Of a DNA stretch of 64,000 nt, positions 47,523-56,425 are shown in pieces (the stretch's first letter is position 1; every line of letters starts with the position of its first letter). The stretch is from Arthrobacter sp. EM1. GTDB taxonomy: Bacteria; Actinomycetota; Actinomycetes; Actinomycetales; Micrococcaceae. The notes beneath the pieces were generated by a model, which was not told where the DNA came from, did not search any database, and saw nothing but the letters and a program-made list of their open reading frames with translations. The translations under genes were made by a program, and so were the position numbers. Location of the stretch: NCBI RefSeq assembly GCF_029964055.1, contig NZ_CP124836.1:2604001-2668000 (forward strand). The letters run 5' to 3'.

Positions 47523-48962
47523 ATGCGGCTGATGATTGCCGGCGGCGGCGGATTCCGGGTACCGCTGATCTACCGGGCGCTCTGTGCGGGGCCCTTCGCC
47601 GGGCTGGTCCGGGAACTGGTGCTGTACGACGTCGATCCCGGCCGCCTCGACGCGATCCGTGCGGTGCTTGCCTCGTACCCGGCACCGTACGTGCCAGGCA
47701 CCGCAACCTTACCCGCGGTGCGGGCCACCACATCCCTGGCCGAGGCGCTGTCCGGCACGGATCTGGTGTTCGCCGCGATTCGTCCCGGCGGGACGGCCGG
47801 GCGAACCGCCGACGAGCGGGTGGCCCTGGACCTCGGGCTCCTGGGCCAGGAGACCACAGGAGCCGGCGGCATCTCGTACGCGTTGCGGTCGATTCCGCGC
47901 ATGCTGGAGCTCGCTGAGCAGATGCGGCGCCACTGTCCTGACGCGTGGCTGCTGAATTTCACGAATCCGGCGGGCATGGTCACCGAGGCCCTTGTGCCGG
48001 TCCTCGGGCCCAAGGTGGTCGGCATCTGCGATTCGGCCAGCGGGCTGGTGCACCGGGCTGCGGGTGCCGCGGGCGTCGCACTGCCCGCGGGGACGCTCGA
48101 CGGCGTCGGGTACTACGGCCTCAACCACCTGGGCTGGCTCTACCGTCTGGAGTCCGGCGGCCAGGACATGCTTCCGGGACTGCTGGCCGATGCAGACGGT
48201 TTGGCCGGTTTCGAGGAAGGACGCCTGTTTGGGCAACCTTTCCTTGCGGAACTGGGATGCCTGCCGAACGAATACCTCTACTACTACTACGAGACCGGCC
48301 GCGCCCTGGCCGGCATCAGGTCCGCCGCCACGACCCGCGGCGAGTCCATCGAACGGCAGCAGTCCGAACTGTATCCGCGGCTCGCGGCCGCCGGCCAGGA
48401 CGCCTACCGGCTCTGGGACGCCGCGCGCCGATCCCGTGAGGAAGGCTACCTCGCCGAGGCCCGATCCGCCGGCGAGCGCCGGGATGAAACGGATTTGGCC
48501 GGCGGCGGCTACGAACGGGTTGCCCTCGCCGTGATGCGCGCCCTCTCCGGCGGCGGCCCGGCGGAGCTGATCCTCAATACCCGCAACACCTGCGGCGATC
48601 CGGCAGCGGGCCGGATCGCGGCTATTCCGGGACTGCCCGCGGACGCCGTCGTCGAGGTCCCCTGCCAGGTAACGCCCGACGGCGTTGTTCCCCTTCAGCA
48701 GGAACGCCCGGCACCGGCGCAACTGGCCCTGCTGCAGCAGGTCAAGGACGTCGAGCGCCTCGTTGTGAGCGCCACCCGCCGGGACGCCGGGAGCGCCGGA
48801 ACCGGGCGCCGGGATGCGGCCCGGGCTGCTTTTGCCAGGCACCCGCTGGCCGGCTCCGGACCCGGCGGTTCCGGGGACCTCGACTCCGGGGACCTCGCGG
48901 GAAGGCTGCTGGCCGGCTACGAACGGGCGTTTCCGGAACTGCAGAATCTGTGGCGGGATTAA
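47523..48962 (+). CDS. GH4 family NAD+-dependent glycosidase (6-phospho-beta-glucosidase-like)
   Basis: 479 residues, ATG start. GH4 enzymes use NAD+ and Mn2+ for a redox-type hydrolysis. Motifs: MRLMIAGGGGFRVPLIYRA (nucleotide binding), DLVFAAIRPGGTAGR, LNFTNPAGMVTEA, the metal-site Cys in VVGICDSASGLVHRA (usual GICN), and YYGLNHLGW. The end is Arg/Ala/Gly-rich with DLDSGDLAGRLL. Substrates of GH4 are often phospho-glycosides; the adjacent divergent PfkB kinase is a candidate partner, but no sugar transporter is in the window. Confidence 0.88.
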   Translation: MRLMIAGGGGFRVPLIYRALCAGPFAGLVRELVLYDVDPGRLDAIRAVLASYPAPYVPGTATLPAVRATTSLAEALSGTDLVFAAIRPGGTAGRTADERVALDLGLLGQETTGAGGISYALRSIPRMLELAEQMRRHCPDAWLLNFTNPAGMVTEALVPVLGPKVVGICDSASGLVHRAAGAAGVALPAGTLDGVGYYGLNHLGWLYRLESGGQDMLPGLLADADGLAGFEEGRLFGQPFLAELGCLPNEYLYYYYETGRALAGIRSAATTRGESIERQQSELYPRLAAAGQDAYRLWDAARRSREEGYLAEARSAGERRDETDLAGGGYERVALAVMRALSGGGPAELILNTRNTCGDPAAGRIAAIPGLPADAVVEVPCQVTPDGVVPLQQERPAPAQLALLQQVKDVERLVVSATRRDAGSAGTGRRDAARAAFARHPLAGSGPGGSGDLDSGDLAGRLLAGYERAFPELQNLWRD

Positions 48963-48979
48963 GTGCCGAGACCGCGGCG

Positions 48980-49521
48980 CTATAGCCTGCGGTACATGAC
49001 GTGCAGTCCGACGTAGCCCAGGCGTGGGTGCAGGAACGCTTCCGGGAGGGTGGCCAGCACCTCGAAGCCCAGGGACTGCCAGGCGGCAACGGCATTGACG
49101 TTGCTTTCCACCACGGCGTTGAACTGCATCGCACGGAACCCGGCGGCCCGCGCTGCGTCCAGCGAATAGGCGCACAACGGGCCACCCCTTTGCCCTGGTA
49201 GTCCGGGTGGACCATGTACCCGGCATTGGCAACGTGGCCTCCGCCGCCGCCCTGGTTTGCATGCAGCTCGCCGGTGCCCATGATGACGCCCGCGAGCTCC
49301 CCCAGGCCCGCCGCGACGAAGGTCTGGCCGGGCGTTTGTTGGAACCAGCGTTCAAATGCCTGGTGCCCGGTAGTGGTCCGGTCCCAGGTGAAGGTTTCCC
49401 CGGCCCTGACGACAGGCTCAACGATTTCCCAGACCGCGGGCCAATCCCCGGCGGCGGCCGGCCGGATTTCCCAGCCGGGGACGGTGGAATCCCTCGTTTC
49501 GTGTGCGCGCACAGTCGTCAC
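48980..49521 (-). pseudogene. GNAT N-acetyltransferase gene broken by a frameshift
   Basis: The first part runs from about a GTG at 49521 (MTTVRAHETRDSTVPGWEIR) through WEIVEPVVRAGETFTWDRT to the acetyl-CoA motif YMVHPDYQGKGVAR. At about 49178-49185 the frame breaks. The rest continues in another frame: LCAYSLDAARAAGFRAMQFNA, then NAVAAWQSLGFEVLATLPEA, and stops at 48980. Rejoined, it makes a normal GNAT of about 180 aa related to phosphinothricin-type acetyltransferases. One base is missing (or four) between GGCCCG and TTGTGC. It is either a real pseudogene or a sequencing error; good conservation on both sides favours a recent event or an error. Confidence 0.85.
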
Positions 49522-49688
49522 GGTAGCAGCACCGTAGGCTCTCTGACCGGCACCGCCCGCCGGCCTGTGAAACGGCGGTAACTTCAGGAGTAGTGTTTTA
49601 TCGAAACACAGGTCCGGACGTGTGTCCCGGGACCAGCTGAACAAGGTGCGCGTCCGCCGGGATGCGTTCCGGAGCGGGGAGGAGAACA

Positions 49689-50975
49689 ATGTCGCTGGTC
49701 CGCCGCGTCGCATTCCTCTCGCTGCACACCTCGCCGATGGAGCAGCCCGGCTCCGGCGACGCTGGGGGCATGAACGTGTACATCCGTGCCCTTGCAGCAG
49801 CCCTCGCCGAGACCGGCGTCGAAGTGGAGATCTTCACCCGGTCCACGTCCGCCGGACAAGCCGCCGTCGAGCATCCCTCCCCCGGCGTCTGCGTCCACAA
49901 CGTCCTGGCCGGTCCGGCCCGGAAGCTGCCCAAGGAAGAACTGCCCGAGCTTCTGCACAGCATGGTTGCCGAAATCGACCGGATCCGGCAGTTGCAGCCG
50001 CACGGCCGCTACGACGTGATCCATTCGCACTACTGGGTGTCCGGGGTCGCCGGGCTTGAGCTCGCCGGCCTGTGGGGGCTGCCCCTCGTGCACACAATGC
50101 ACACCATGGCCAAGGTGAAGAACCTGCTGTTGGTCGCCGGCGAACAACCGGAACCCCGCCGGCGCGAGGACGGCGAGCAGCGGATTGTCGACGGCGCCAC
50201 CCGGCTGATCGCCAACACCGGTACCGAAGCGGCCGAATTGGTCTCGCACTACAACGCGGACAACGACCACATCGATGTGGCCCCGCCGGGTGTGGACCTG
50301 GGCATCTTTACACCAGCGTTCCGCAGCCGGGCCCGTGCGGACCACGGCGTCCCGCCCGAACGTTTCCACCTGCTGTTCGCCGGGCGCATCCAGCGGCTGA
50401 AAGGCCCGCAGATCCTGGTCAAGGCCGCCGCCCTGTTGCGCGAACGCCGGCCGGACATCGACCTTCAACTCACCATCGTCGGTGCCATCAGCGGCTCCAG
50501 GGACTTCGATTTGAAGTCGCTGATCAGCGCGGCCGGGATGGACGACGTCGTCACGCACCACGCGCCGGTCAGCGCCCCGGAGCTGGCCGGCTGGTACCGG
50601 TCCGCGGACGTCGTTGTGATGCCTTCCTACAGCGAGTCCTTTGGTCTCGTGGCGCTCGAAGCCCAGGCCTGCGGCACACCGGTGGTCGCCACCCGGGTCG
50701 GCGGACTGTCCCGTGCCATCTTCGACGGCAGGACCGGATTGCTCGTCGATGGCCACAAGGCTGCCGACTGGGCGGACGCGCTGGAGGCGCTGTACGACGA
50801 TCCTGCGACCCGCGGGGACATGGGCCGCGCGGCCGCCTTGCACGCGCAGGAATTCGGCTGGCAACGCACCGCCGCCATCACGTTGGAGAGCTATAACACG
50901 GCGCTGAGCCAGTATTTTGGAAACCTGACCATTCCGCTGGGCCACACACCCGCCACCGGAACCGCGGGCCGGTAA
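49689..50975 (+). CDS. mshA: D-inositol-3-phosphate glycosyltransferase (mycothiol synthesis)
   Basis: I chose the ATG at 49689 (428 aa), with GGAGGAGAAC upstream. GT-B glycosyltransferase of family 4: RVAFLSLHTSPMEQPGSGDAGGMNVYIRAL at the front is the MshA hallmark, continued by IHSHYWVSG, VHTMHTMAKVKN, VAPPGVDLGIFTP, LLFAGRIQRLKGPQIL and the donor-site PSYSESFGLVALEAQACGTPV. MshA moves N-acetylglucosamine from UDP-GlcNAc to 1L-inositol-1-phosphate (1D-inositol-3-phosphate), the first mycothiol step. The ino1 gene that makes its acceptor lies 3.1 kb downstream. fhs begins 57 bp after. Confidence 0.96.
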   Translation: MSLVRRVAFLSLHTSPMEQPGSGDAGGMNVYIRALAAALAETGVEVEIFTRSTSAGQAAVEHPSPGVCVHNVLAGPARKLPKEELPELLHSMVAEIDRIRQLQPHGRYDVIHSHYWVSGVAGLELAGLWGLPLVHTMHTMAKVKNLLLVAGEQPEPRRREDGEQRIVDGATRLIANTGTEAAELVSHYNADNDHIDVAPPGVDLGIFTPAFRSRARADHGVPPERFHLLFAGRIQRLKGPQILVKAAALLRERRPDIDLQLTIVGAISGSRDFDLKSLISAAGMDDVVTHHAPVSAPELAGWYRSADVVVMPSYSESFGLVALEAQACGTPVVATRVGGLSRAIFDGRTGLLVDGHKAADWADALEALYDDPATRGDMGRAAALHAQEFGWQRTAAITLESYNTALSQYFGNLTIPLGHTPATGTAGR

Positions 50976-51032
50976 CACCGGCCCGAACCACTGGCCGGAA
51001 CACCCACCGATGCCACGAAGCAAAGGACGACG

Positions 51033-52775
51033 ATGTCTGACACCGTTACTGACGGATCCGCCGCAGGAACCCCCACCGCTGGTGCCCCGGTGCCCAGTGA
51101 TCTGGAGATCGCGCAGAAGGCCACCATCCGGCCGATAGCGGAGATCGCGGCAGCGGCGGGCATCAACGCCGAAGCCCTGGAATTCTATGGCCGGTATAAG
51201 GCGAAGATCGACCCGGCACGGCTGGCGGGTTCCATGCCCGGGGCGCCGGTCCGATCCCCGGGCAAGGTGGTGCTTGTTTCTGCGATGTCGCCGACGCCCG
51301 CCGGGGAAGGCAAGTCCACCACAACCGTGGGACTGGCGGATTCCCTGGCCCGCGCGGGCCACAACGTGATGATCGCGCTCCGCGAGCCTTCGCTGGGCCC
51401 GGTCCTGGGCATGAAGGGCGGCGCCACCGGCGGCGGCTATTCCCAGGTGTTGCCGATGGACGAGATCAACCTGCACTTCACCGGCGACTTCCACGCCGTC
51501 ACCTCGGCGAACAACGCCCTGATGGCACTGGTGGACAACCACATCTACCAGGGCAACGAGCTGAACATCGACCCTCGTCGGATGACCTTCAAGCGCGTGC
51601 TGGACATAAACGACCGTTCACTGCGGGAGGTGGTGATCGGTCTCGGCGGCCCGGCCCAGGGCATCCCCCGGCAGGACGGCTTCGACATCACCGTCGCCTC
51701 GGAGATCATGGCCGTCTTCTGCCTGGCTACGAACCTTTCCGACCTCCGGGAACGCCTGGGCCGCATCACCTTCGGCTACACCTACGACCGGCAGCCGGTC
51801 ACGGTGGCCGAACTGGGTGTCCAGGGTGCGCTGACCATGCTGCTCAAGGACGCCATCAAGCCGAACCTGGTGCAGACCATCGCGGGGACTCCGGCCCTGG
51901 TGCACGGCGGACCGTTCGCCAACATTGCCCATGGCTGCAATTCCCTGATCGCCACCCAGACTGCGCGCAGCCTCGCGGACATCGTCGTCACCGAGGCAGG
52001 CTTCGGCGCGGACCTGGGCGCAGAGAAATATATGGACATCAAGTCACGCGTCGCCGATGTGGCCCCCTCCGCCGTCGTGGTGGTCGCGACGGTGCGCGCT
52101 GTAAAAATGCACGGCGGCGTCGCGAAGGATCAACTCAACGAACCGAACCTGGATGCGCTGGCAGCCGGCGTCGTCAACCTTCAGCGCCACGTGCGGAATG
52201 TGGAGAAATTCGGCATCACCCCGGTGGTGGCGATCAACAAATTCGCCACGGACACCCGCGAGGAGCTGGACTGGCTCCTGGAATGGTGCGCCGCGGAGGG
52301 TGTCCAGGCGGCGGTGGCCGACGTCTGGGGCCGCGGGGGTGGTGGCGACGGCGGCGACGAGCTTGCGGCCAGGGTCGCCGCCGCGATCGACGCCCCGCAC
52401 ACCTTCCGGCACCTGTATCCGCTGGAGATGTCGGTGGAGGACAAGATCCGGACGATCGTGCAGGAAATCTACGGCGCCGACGGGGTTGATTTCTCTGTCC
52501 CTGCGCTCAAGCGGCTCGCGGAGATCGAGAAAAACGGCTGGTCCGGTTTCCCGGTCTGCATGGCGAAGACGCAGTATTCCTTCAGCGATGACGCGAGCAA
52601 GCTGGGCGCCCCCAAGGGTTTCACCGTGCACGTCCGCGACCTCATTCCGAAGACCGGCGCGGGCTTCATCGTGGCCCTCACCGGAGCGGTCATGACCATG
52701 CCGGGGCTGCCCAGAGTTCCTGCGGCGATGCGGATGGACGTTGACGCCGACGGCAACCCGGTCGGCCTCTTCTAG
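51033..52775 (+). CDS. fhs: Formate-tetrahydrofolate ligase
   Basis: 580 residues. Makes 10-formyl-THF from formate, THF and ATP. Motifs: [21 protein letters not shown] (P-loop), [40 protein letters not shown] and [15 protein letters not shown]. The N-terminus is 20 residues longer than in most FTHFS proteins (Ala/Gly/Thr-rich). The length and motifs are complete. It shares the one-carbon pool with the 5-formyl-THF cyclo-ligase gene at 12.4 kb. Confidence 0.97.
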   Translation: MSDTVTDGSAAGTPTAGAPVPSDLEIAQKATIRPIAEIAAAAGINAEALEFYGRYKAKIDPARLAGSMPGAPVRSPGKVVLVSAMSPTPAGEGKSTTTVGLADSLARAGHNVMIALREPSLGPVLGMKGGATGGGYSQVLPMDEINLHFTGDFHAVTSANNALMALVDNHIYQGNELNIDPRRMTFKRVLDINDRSLREVVIGLGGPAQGIPRQDGFDITVASEIMAVFCLATNLSDLRERLGRITFGYTYDRQPVTVAELGVQGALTMLLKDAIKPNLVQTIAGTPALVHGGPFANIAHGCNSLIATQTARSLADIVVTEAGFGADLGAEKYMDIKSRVADVAPSAVVVVATVRAVKMHGGVAKDQLNEPNLDALAAGVVNLQRHVRNVEKFGITPVVAINKFATDTREELDWLLEWCAAEGVQAAVADVWGRGGGGDGGDELAARVAAAIDAPHTFRHLYPLEMSVEDKIRTIVQEIYGADGVDFSVPALKRLAEIEKNGWSGFPVCMAKTQYSFSDDASKLGAPKGFTVHVRDLIPKTGAGFIVALTGAVMTMPGLPRVPAAMRMDVDADGNPVGLF

Positions 52776-52871
52776 ACCCTCCCTCACATCCCGCAGCCCA
52801 CCCGCCAACCCTCCCTCACATCCCGCAGCCCACCCGCCAACCCTCCCTCACATCCCGCGACCCACCCGCCA
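52776..52871. repeat. Array of three 32-bp tandem repeats upstream of the DUF559 gene
   Basis: Units at 52776-52807, 52808-52839 and 52840-52871. The first two are identical; the third differs by an AG/GA swap. Each contains CCTCCCTCAC, that is GTGAGGGAGG on the other strand. The array begins at the last base of the fhs stop codon. A second array with the same 32-bp period and the same 10-mer in the opposite direction follows the DUF559 gene. Confidence 0.93.
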
Positions 52872-52966
52872 AGGGACGTCGGAACCGGTGACTACCGCTA
52901 CGGGCCATTCCCGGGCAACTGTGGATAACTCCTGCACGGTTACCTGAATGGGTTCACAATTCCAGC

Positions 52967-53926
52967 ATGAGAATGCGAACGGAGCTTCCCGGGCCACTCG
53001 GCACAGCACCCTTCACTGTCGCTGACGCCCGGTCCTGGGGAGTGCCCAAAAACAGACTCAGACAGTCGGATATCCGGCAGATCAGCAGGGGTCTCTACCG
53101 GCCCGTGGAGTGGCGCTTCGAGTTGGAAACGGCGGCTCGAGCATTGTCCGTCGCGTCGCCGGGTGCCTGGATCTCACACGTCACAGCCGCCAGACTTCGA
53201 TGTCAGCTCTTGCCTCCCTGGCTCTCGGACTCTGAGGAGCTCCACCTAAGCAAGCCGCGGGAGCTGCCCGAGGTCCGCCGCAAGGGCATAGTCGGGCATA
53301 CGGTTCTCGCTTGGGACGACGAGGTCGAAACAGCGGACGGCATCCGGATCAGCACCCGGCCCCGGACGTGGCTCGACCTCGCCCGGCGGTTGAGCCTGCC
53401 CGAACTTGTCTGCATGGGAGACGAGCTCGTGCGTATTCCCCGGGTGGGCCTGGAAGGACGGAGCGAACCCTTCGCGACCATGGATGGGCTGCGTTCGATG
53501 CTGAAACGCCACCCGAATCTGCAGGGAATCGTCCGTGCCCGGGCGGCACTTGACCTGATGCGAGTGGGATCCGATTCAGGTCCGGAGACGCTGTTGCGCC
53601 TTGTGATGTGCGACGCCGGGCTCCCGGAGCCGGAGCTCCAGCTCCTGCTCCGCCCGGAAAGACCGGGCTCCCCAACAGCGGACCTTGGCTATCGCCGGCG
53701 TCGGGTGGCAGTGCAATACGACGGCGGTCACCATCTGCTCCCTGCCCAGATATTTAGCGACCGTCGTCGTGACAAAGCGTTCGAGGCAGCGGGATGGACG
53801 GTGCTCGTCCTGACAAGAGATGACCTTGCGGACGGCTTCGCCGTCGCCACCGCCAGGATTAAGCGACTCCTCCGCAACGCATACCTCAGCCCGTCCTCTG
53901 CTGCCGGCTTTTCCAGCGAAGACTGA
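52967..53926 (+). CDS. Winged-helix plus DUF559/VSR-like nuclease-fold protein
   Basis: 319 residues. The N-terminal about 60 residues (FTVADARSWGVPKNRLRQSD, ISRGLYRPV) resemble the winged helix of AbiEi-type antitoxins. The C-terminal about 90 residues show a PD-(D/E)XK-like core: TADLGYRRRRVAVQYDGGHH, then RRRDKAFEAAGWTVLVLT. The fold is that of VSR-type nucleases, with Asp in the first motif. Single-gene proteins of this kind are widespread in actinobacteria, with no known partner or function. ATG start is not preceded by a strong Shine-Dalgarno. The gene is bounded on both sides by 32-bp repeat arrays in opposite orientation, which suggests that it and its repeats move or evolve together. 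Confidence 0.8.
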   Translation: MRMRTELPGPLGTAPFTVADARSWGVPKNRLRQSDIRQISRGLYRPVEWRFELETAARALSVASPGAWISHVTAARLRCQLLPPWLSDSEELHLSKPRELPEVRRKGIVGHTVLAWDDEVETADGIRISTRPRTWLDLARRLSLPELVCMGDELVRIPRVGLEGRSEPFATMDGLRSMLKRHPNLQGIVRARAALDLMRVGSDSGPETLLRLVMCDAGLPEPELQLLLRPERPGSPTADLGYRRRRVAVQYDGGHHLLPAQIFSDRRRDKAFEAAGWTVLVLTRDDLADGFAVATARIKRLLRNAYLSPSSAAGFSSED

Positions 53927-53952
53927 AGGAGCGCTCCGCCGATACCTGCATA

Positions 53953-54027
53953 ACGTGAGGGAGGATCGGGCTGGAAACGACCGGACGTGAGGGAGGATCG
54001 GGCTGGAAGCGACCGGACGTGAGGGAG
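53953..54027. repeat. Array of 32-bp tandem repeats downstream of the DUF559 gene
   Basis: Units at 53953-53984 and 53985-54016, one base different, plus an 11-bp partial unit at 54017-54027. Each begins ACGTGAGGGAGG. Directly after it, a 10-bp unit CTCCCGGACA occurs at 54031, 54041 and, with one change, 54051. Together with the upstream array they bracket the DUF559 gene. Confidence 0.92.
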
Positions 54028-54064
54028 CGCCTCCCGGACACTCCCGGACACTCCTGGACAAACG

Positions 54065-54094
54065 AACGCTCCCACACCAAGGTGCGGGAGCGTT
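54065..54094 (-). terminator. Intrinsic terminator after ino1
   Basis: AACGCTCCC...CACC (54065-54078) pairs with GGTG...GGGAGCGTT (54081-54094), a 13-bp stem with one internal mismatch and a 2-nt loop. It lies 23 bp after the ino1 stop and a CGTTTG tract follows on the minus strand. Confidence 0.75.
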
Positions 54095-54117
54095 GTCGGG
54101 GGGCGAAAGAGCGGGGC

Positions 54118-55203
54118 TTAGCGCTCCACGTCTCCGCGGATGAAGGCCTCGACCTTTTCACGGGCAAGGTCGTCGTTGAACTGCTCCGGCGGCGACTTCA
54201 TGAAGTAGCTCGAGGCGGAGAGCAGCGGGCCGCCGATGCCGCGGTCCATGCCGATCTTCGCGGCACGGATGGCGTCGATGATCACACCGGCAGAGTTGGG
54301 CGAGTCCCAGACCTCCAGCTTGTATTCCAGCGACACCGGGGCGTCGCCGAAGTTGCGGCCCTCGAGGCGGACGAAGGCCCATTTGCGGTCGTCGAGCCAC
54401 TGGACGTAGTCCGACGGGCCGATGTGGACGTCCTTGGCGGCGAGCACGGCTTCGACATTGGACGTCACGGCCTGCGTCTTGGAGATCTTCTTGGACTCGA
54501 GCCGGTCGCGCTCCAGCATGTTCTTGAAGTCCATGTTGCCGCCGACGTTCAGCTGGTAGGTGCGGTCCAGGGTGACGCCGCGGTCCTCGAACAACTTTGC
54601 CATCACGCGGTGCGTGATGGTGGCGCCGATCTGGCTCTTGATGTCATCGCCCACGATCGGCACGCCTGCGGCGGTGAACTTGTCCGCCCAGGCCTTGGTC
54701 CCGGCGATGAACACCGGCAGGGCGTTGACAAAGCCAACTCCGGCATCGATCGCGCACTGGGCGTAGAATTCGGCGGCCTCCTGCGATCCGACCGGCAGGT
54801 AGCAGACCATCACATCGACCTTGGCGTCCTTGAGGGCCTGGACAACGTCGACCGGCTCCTCCGGGGACTGCTCGATGGTCTCGAGGTAGTACTTGCCGAG
54901 TCCGTCGAGGGTCGGGCCGCGCTGGACGGTAACACCGGTCGGCGGGACGTCGGCGATCTTGATGGTGTTGTTTTCGCTGGCCAGGATGGCGTCGGACAAG
55001 TCCAGGCCCACCTTTTTGCCATCGACATCGAAGGCGGCGACGAACTCGACGTCGTTGACGTGGTACTTGCCGAACTCCACATGCATCAGCCCGGGAATCG
55101 TGGCCTGTGGGTCGGCATTGCGGTAGTACTCAACGCCCTGGACCAGTGAAGTGGCACAGTTACCTACGCCGACGATTGCAACACGAATCGGATGTGAAGA
55201 CAC
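54118..55203 (-). CDS. ino1: Inositol-3-phosphate synthase
   Basis: 361 residues, the compact actinobacterial/archaeal form. Converts glucose-6-phosphate to inositol-3-phosphate with an NAD cofactor. Motifs: [22 protein letters not shown] (NAD loop), [54 protein letters not shown] (active-site Lys and Asp) and [20 protein letters not shown] start with AAAGGAG. It supplies mycothiol synthesis (mshA is 3.1 kb upstream on the other strand) and phosphatidylinositol lipids. It has its own promoter and terminator. Confidence 0.97.
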   Translation of the reverse strand: MSSHPIRVAIVGVGNCATSLVQGVEYYRNADPQATIPGLMHVEFGKYHVNDVEFVAAFDVDGKKVGLDLSDAILASENNTIKIADVPPTGVTVQRGPTLDGLGKYYLETIEQSPEEPVDVVQALKDAKVDVMVCYLPVGSQEAAEFYAQCAIDAGVGFVNALPVFIAGTKAWADKFTAAGVPIVGDDIKSQIGATITHRVMAKLFEDRGVTLDRTYQLNVGGNMDFKNMLERDRLESKKISKTQAVTSNVEAVLAAKDVHIGPSDYVQWLDDRKWAFVRLEGRNFGDAPVSLEYKLEVWDSPNSAGVIIDAIRAAKIGMDRGIGGPLLSASSYFMKSPPEQFNDDLAREKVEAFIRGDVER

Positions 55204-55278
55204 GAAACTCCTTTGAGGACAACTTCATGTGCCCGGCGCGGAAGTACTCTGATGCACGACGGCGGCAACGGGCACGGC

Positions 55279-55308
55279 GCCATACGGCGCCCTTAGCATT
55301 CTAGTCAA
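55279..55308 (-). promoter_or_regulatory. Probable ino1 promoter
   Basis: On the coding strand TTGACT (55308-55303) and TATGGC (55284-55279) are separated by 18 bp, about 75 bp before the ino1 start codon. The -35 box is good and the -10 box moderate. Confidence 0.55.
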
Positions 55309-55372
55309 CGGCGCGGCGGCCTAAGTTGTTCCCGGCCGCCGCGCCTTCCTTAGCGCCCGCAGGCGAGGCAGG

Positions 55373-56410
55373 CTACTTCTGCGCCCACAGGTTGATCTCG
55401 GACTCGACGGCGAACTCGTCGATCGCGCTCAGCTCTTCGGCGCTGAAGCCGAGGTTGTTGATCGCCGCCAGGGTGTCCTCCAGTTGCCGGACACTGGAGG
55501 CGCCGACCAGCGCCGATGTCACGGCGGAGCCCTTCTCCTGCGGACGGAGGATCCAGGCGATGGCCATCTGGGCGAGGGACTGGCCGCGGCTTTCGGCGAT
55601 CCGCTGCAGGCCCCGCACCCGGTCCAGCTTCTCCTCGGTGATGCTGTCTTCGGCCAGGGACTTCTCCTGGGCGGCGCGGGAACCGGCCGGGATCCCGTTC
55701 AGGTAACGGTCGGTCAGCATTCCCTGGGCCAAGGGCGAGAATGCGATGGAGCCGGCACCGACCTGTTCGATCGCCTCGTACAGGTTGGGGCTGCCGTTTT
55801 CGGTCCAGCGGTTCAGCATGGAGTAGCTCGGCTGGTGGATCAGCAACGGGGTGCCGAGTTCCTTGAGAATCCGGGCGGCTTCGAGGGTCTGCTCCGGGGT
55901 GTAGGAGGAGATGCCCGCGTAGAGGGCCTTCCCGGACCGGACGGCGTGGTCCAGTGCGCCCATGGTCTCTTCCAGCGGCGTTTCCGGGTCGGGACGGTGG
56001 CTGTAGAAGATGTCCACATAGTCCAGGCCCATCCGGGTCAGCGACTGGTCCAGGCTCGCGAGCAGGTATTTACGGGAACCCCATTCGCCGAACGGACCGG
56101 GCCACATGTTGTAGCCGGCCTTGGTGGAGATGATGAGCTCGTCCCGGTAAGGCGCGAAATCATCCTTGAGGTGGCGGCCGAAGTTGGTTTCGGCCGAACC
56201 GGCGGCCGGGCCGTAGTTGTTCGCCAGGTCGAAGTGGTTCACACCCAGGTCGAAGGCCCGGCGCAGGATGGCCCGCTGGGTCTCGAACGGCTTATCATCC
56301 CCGAAGTTGTGCCACAGCCCCAGGGAGATGGCGGGGAGCTTCAGTCCGCCGCGGCCCACACGGCGGTACGGCATGGAGTCATAACGGCTTGCTGCTGCAA
56401 CATAAGTCAT
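55373..56410 (-). CDS. Aldo/keto reductase, YghZ/L-glyceraldehyde-3-phosphate reductase type
   Basis: 345 residues. Motifs of the YghZ group: MPYRRVGRGGLKLPAISLGLWHNFGDD, the catalytic tetrad in FDLANNYGP (Asp, Tyr), STKAGYNMWPGP (Lys) and FYSHRPD (His), and GISSYTPEQT. An NADPH-dependent reductase for small aldehydes such as L-glyceraldehyde-3-phosphate or methylglyoxal. It lies 15 bp after treZ and is probably the last gene of the glgX-treY-treZ unit. Confidence 0.9.
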   Translation of the reverse strand: MTYVAAASRYDSMPYRRVGRGGLKLPAISLGLWHNFGDDKPFETQRAILRRAFDLGVNHFDLANNYGPAAGSAETNFGRHLKDDFAPYRDELIISTKAGYNMWPGPFGEWGSRKYLLASLDQSLTRMGLDYVDIFYSHRPDPETPLEETMGALDHAVRSGKALYAGISSYTPEQTLEAARILKELGTPLLIHQPSYSMLNRWTENGSPNLYEAIEQVGAGSIAFSPLAQGMLTDRYLNGIPAGSRAAQEKSLAEDSITEEKLDRVRGLQRIAESRGQSLAQMAIAWILRPQEKGSAVTSALVGASSVRQLEDTLAAINNLGFSAEELSAIDEFAVESEINLWAQK

Positions 56411-56425
56411 ACGTTCAATCCTGTC

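Noticed and set aside
48742..49713. A 323-residue minus-strand protein overlapping the GH4 gene end
   Set aside because: Only its middle is GNAT-like. The last third is Arg/Pro-rich out-of-frame sequence after the frameshift, and the first third lies before the true start.
47709..51542. Long minus-strand open frames (570 and 652 codons) opposite GH4, mshA and fhs
   Set aside because: They lie over intact conserved genes, have Arg/Pro/Gly-rich translations with no motif, and no plausible ribosome site.
52776..54027. Possible CRISPR array from the 32-bp repeats
   Set aside because: The units are directly joined with no unique spacers, there are only two or three copies on each side, and no cas gene is present.
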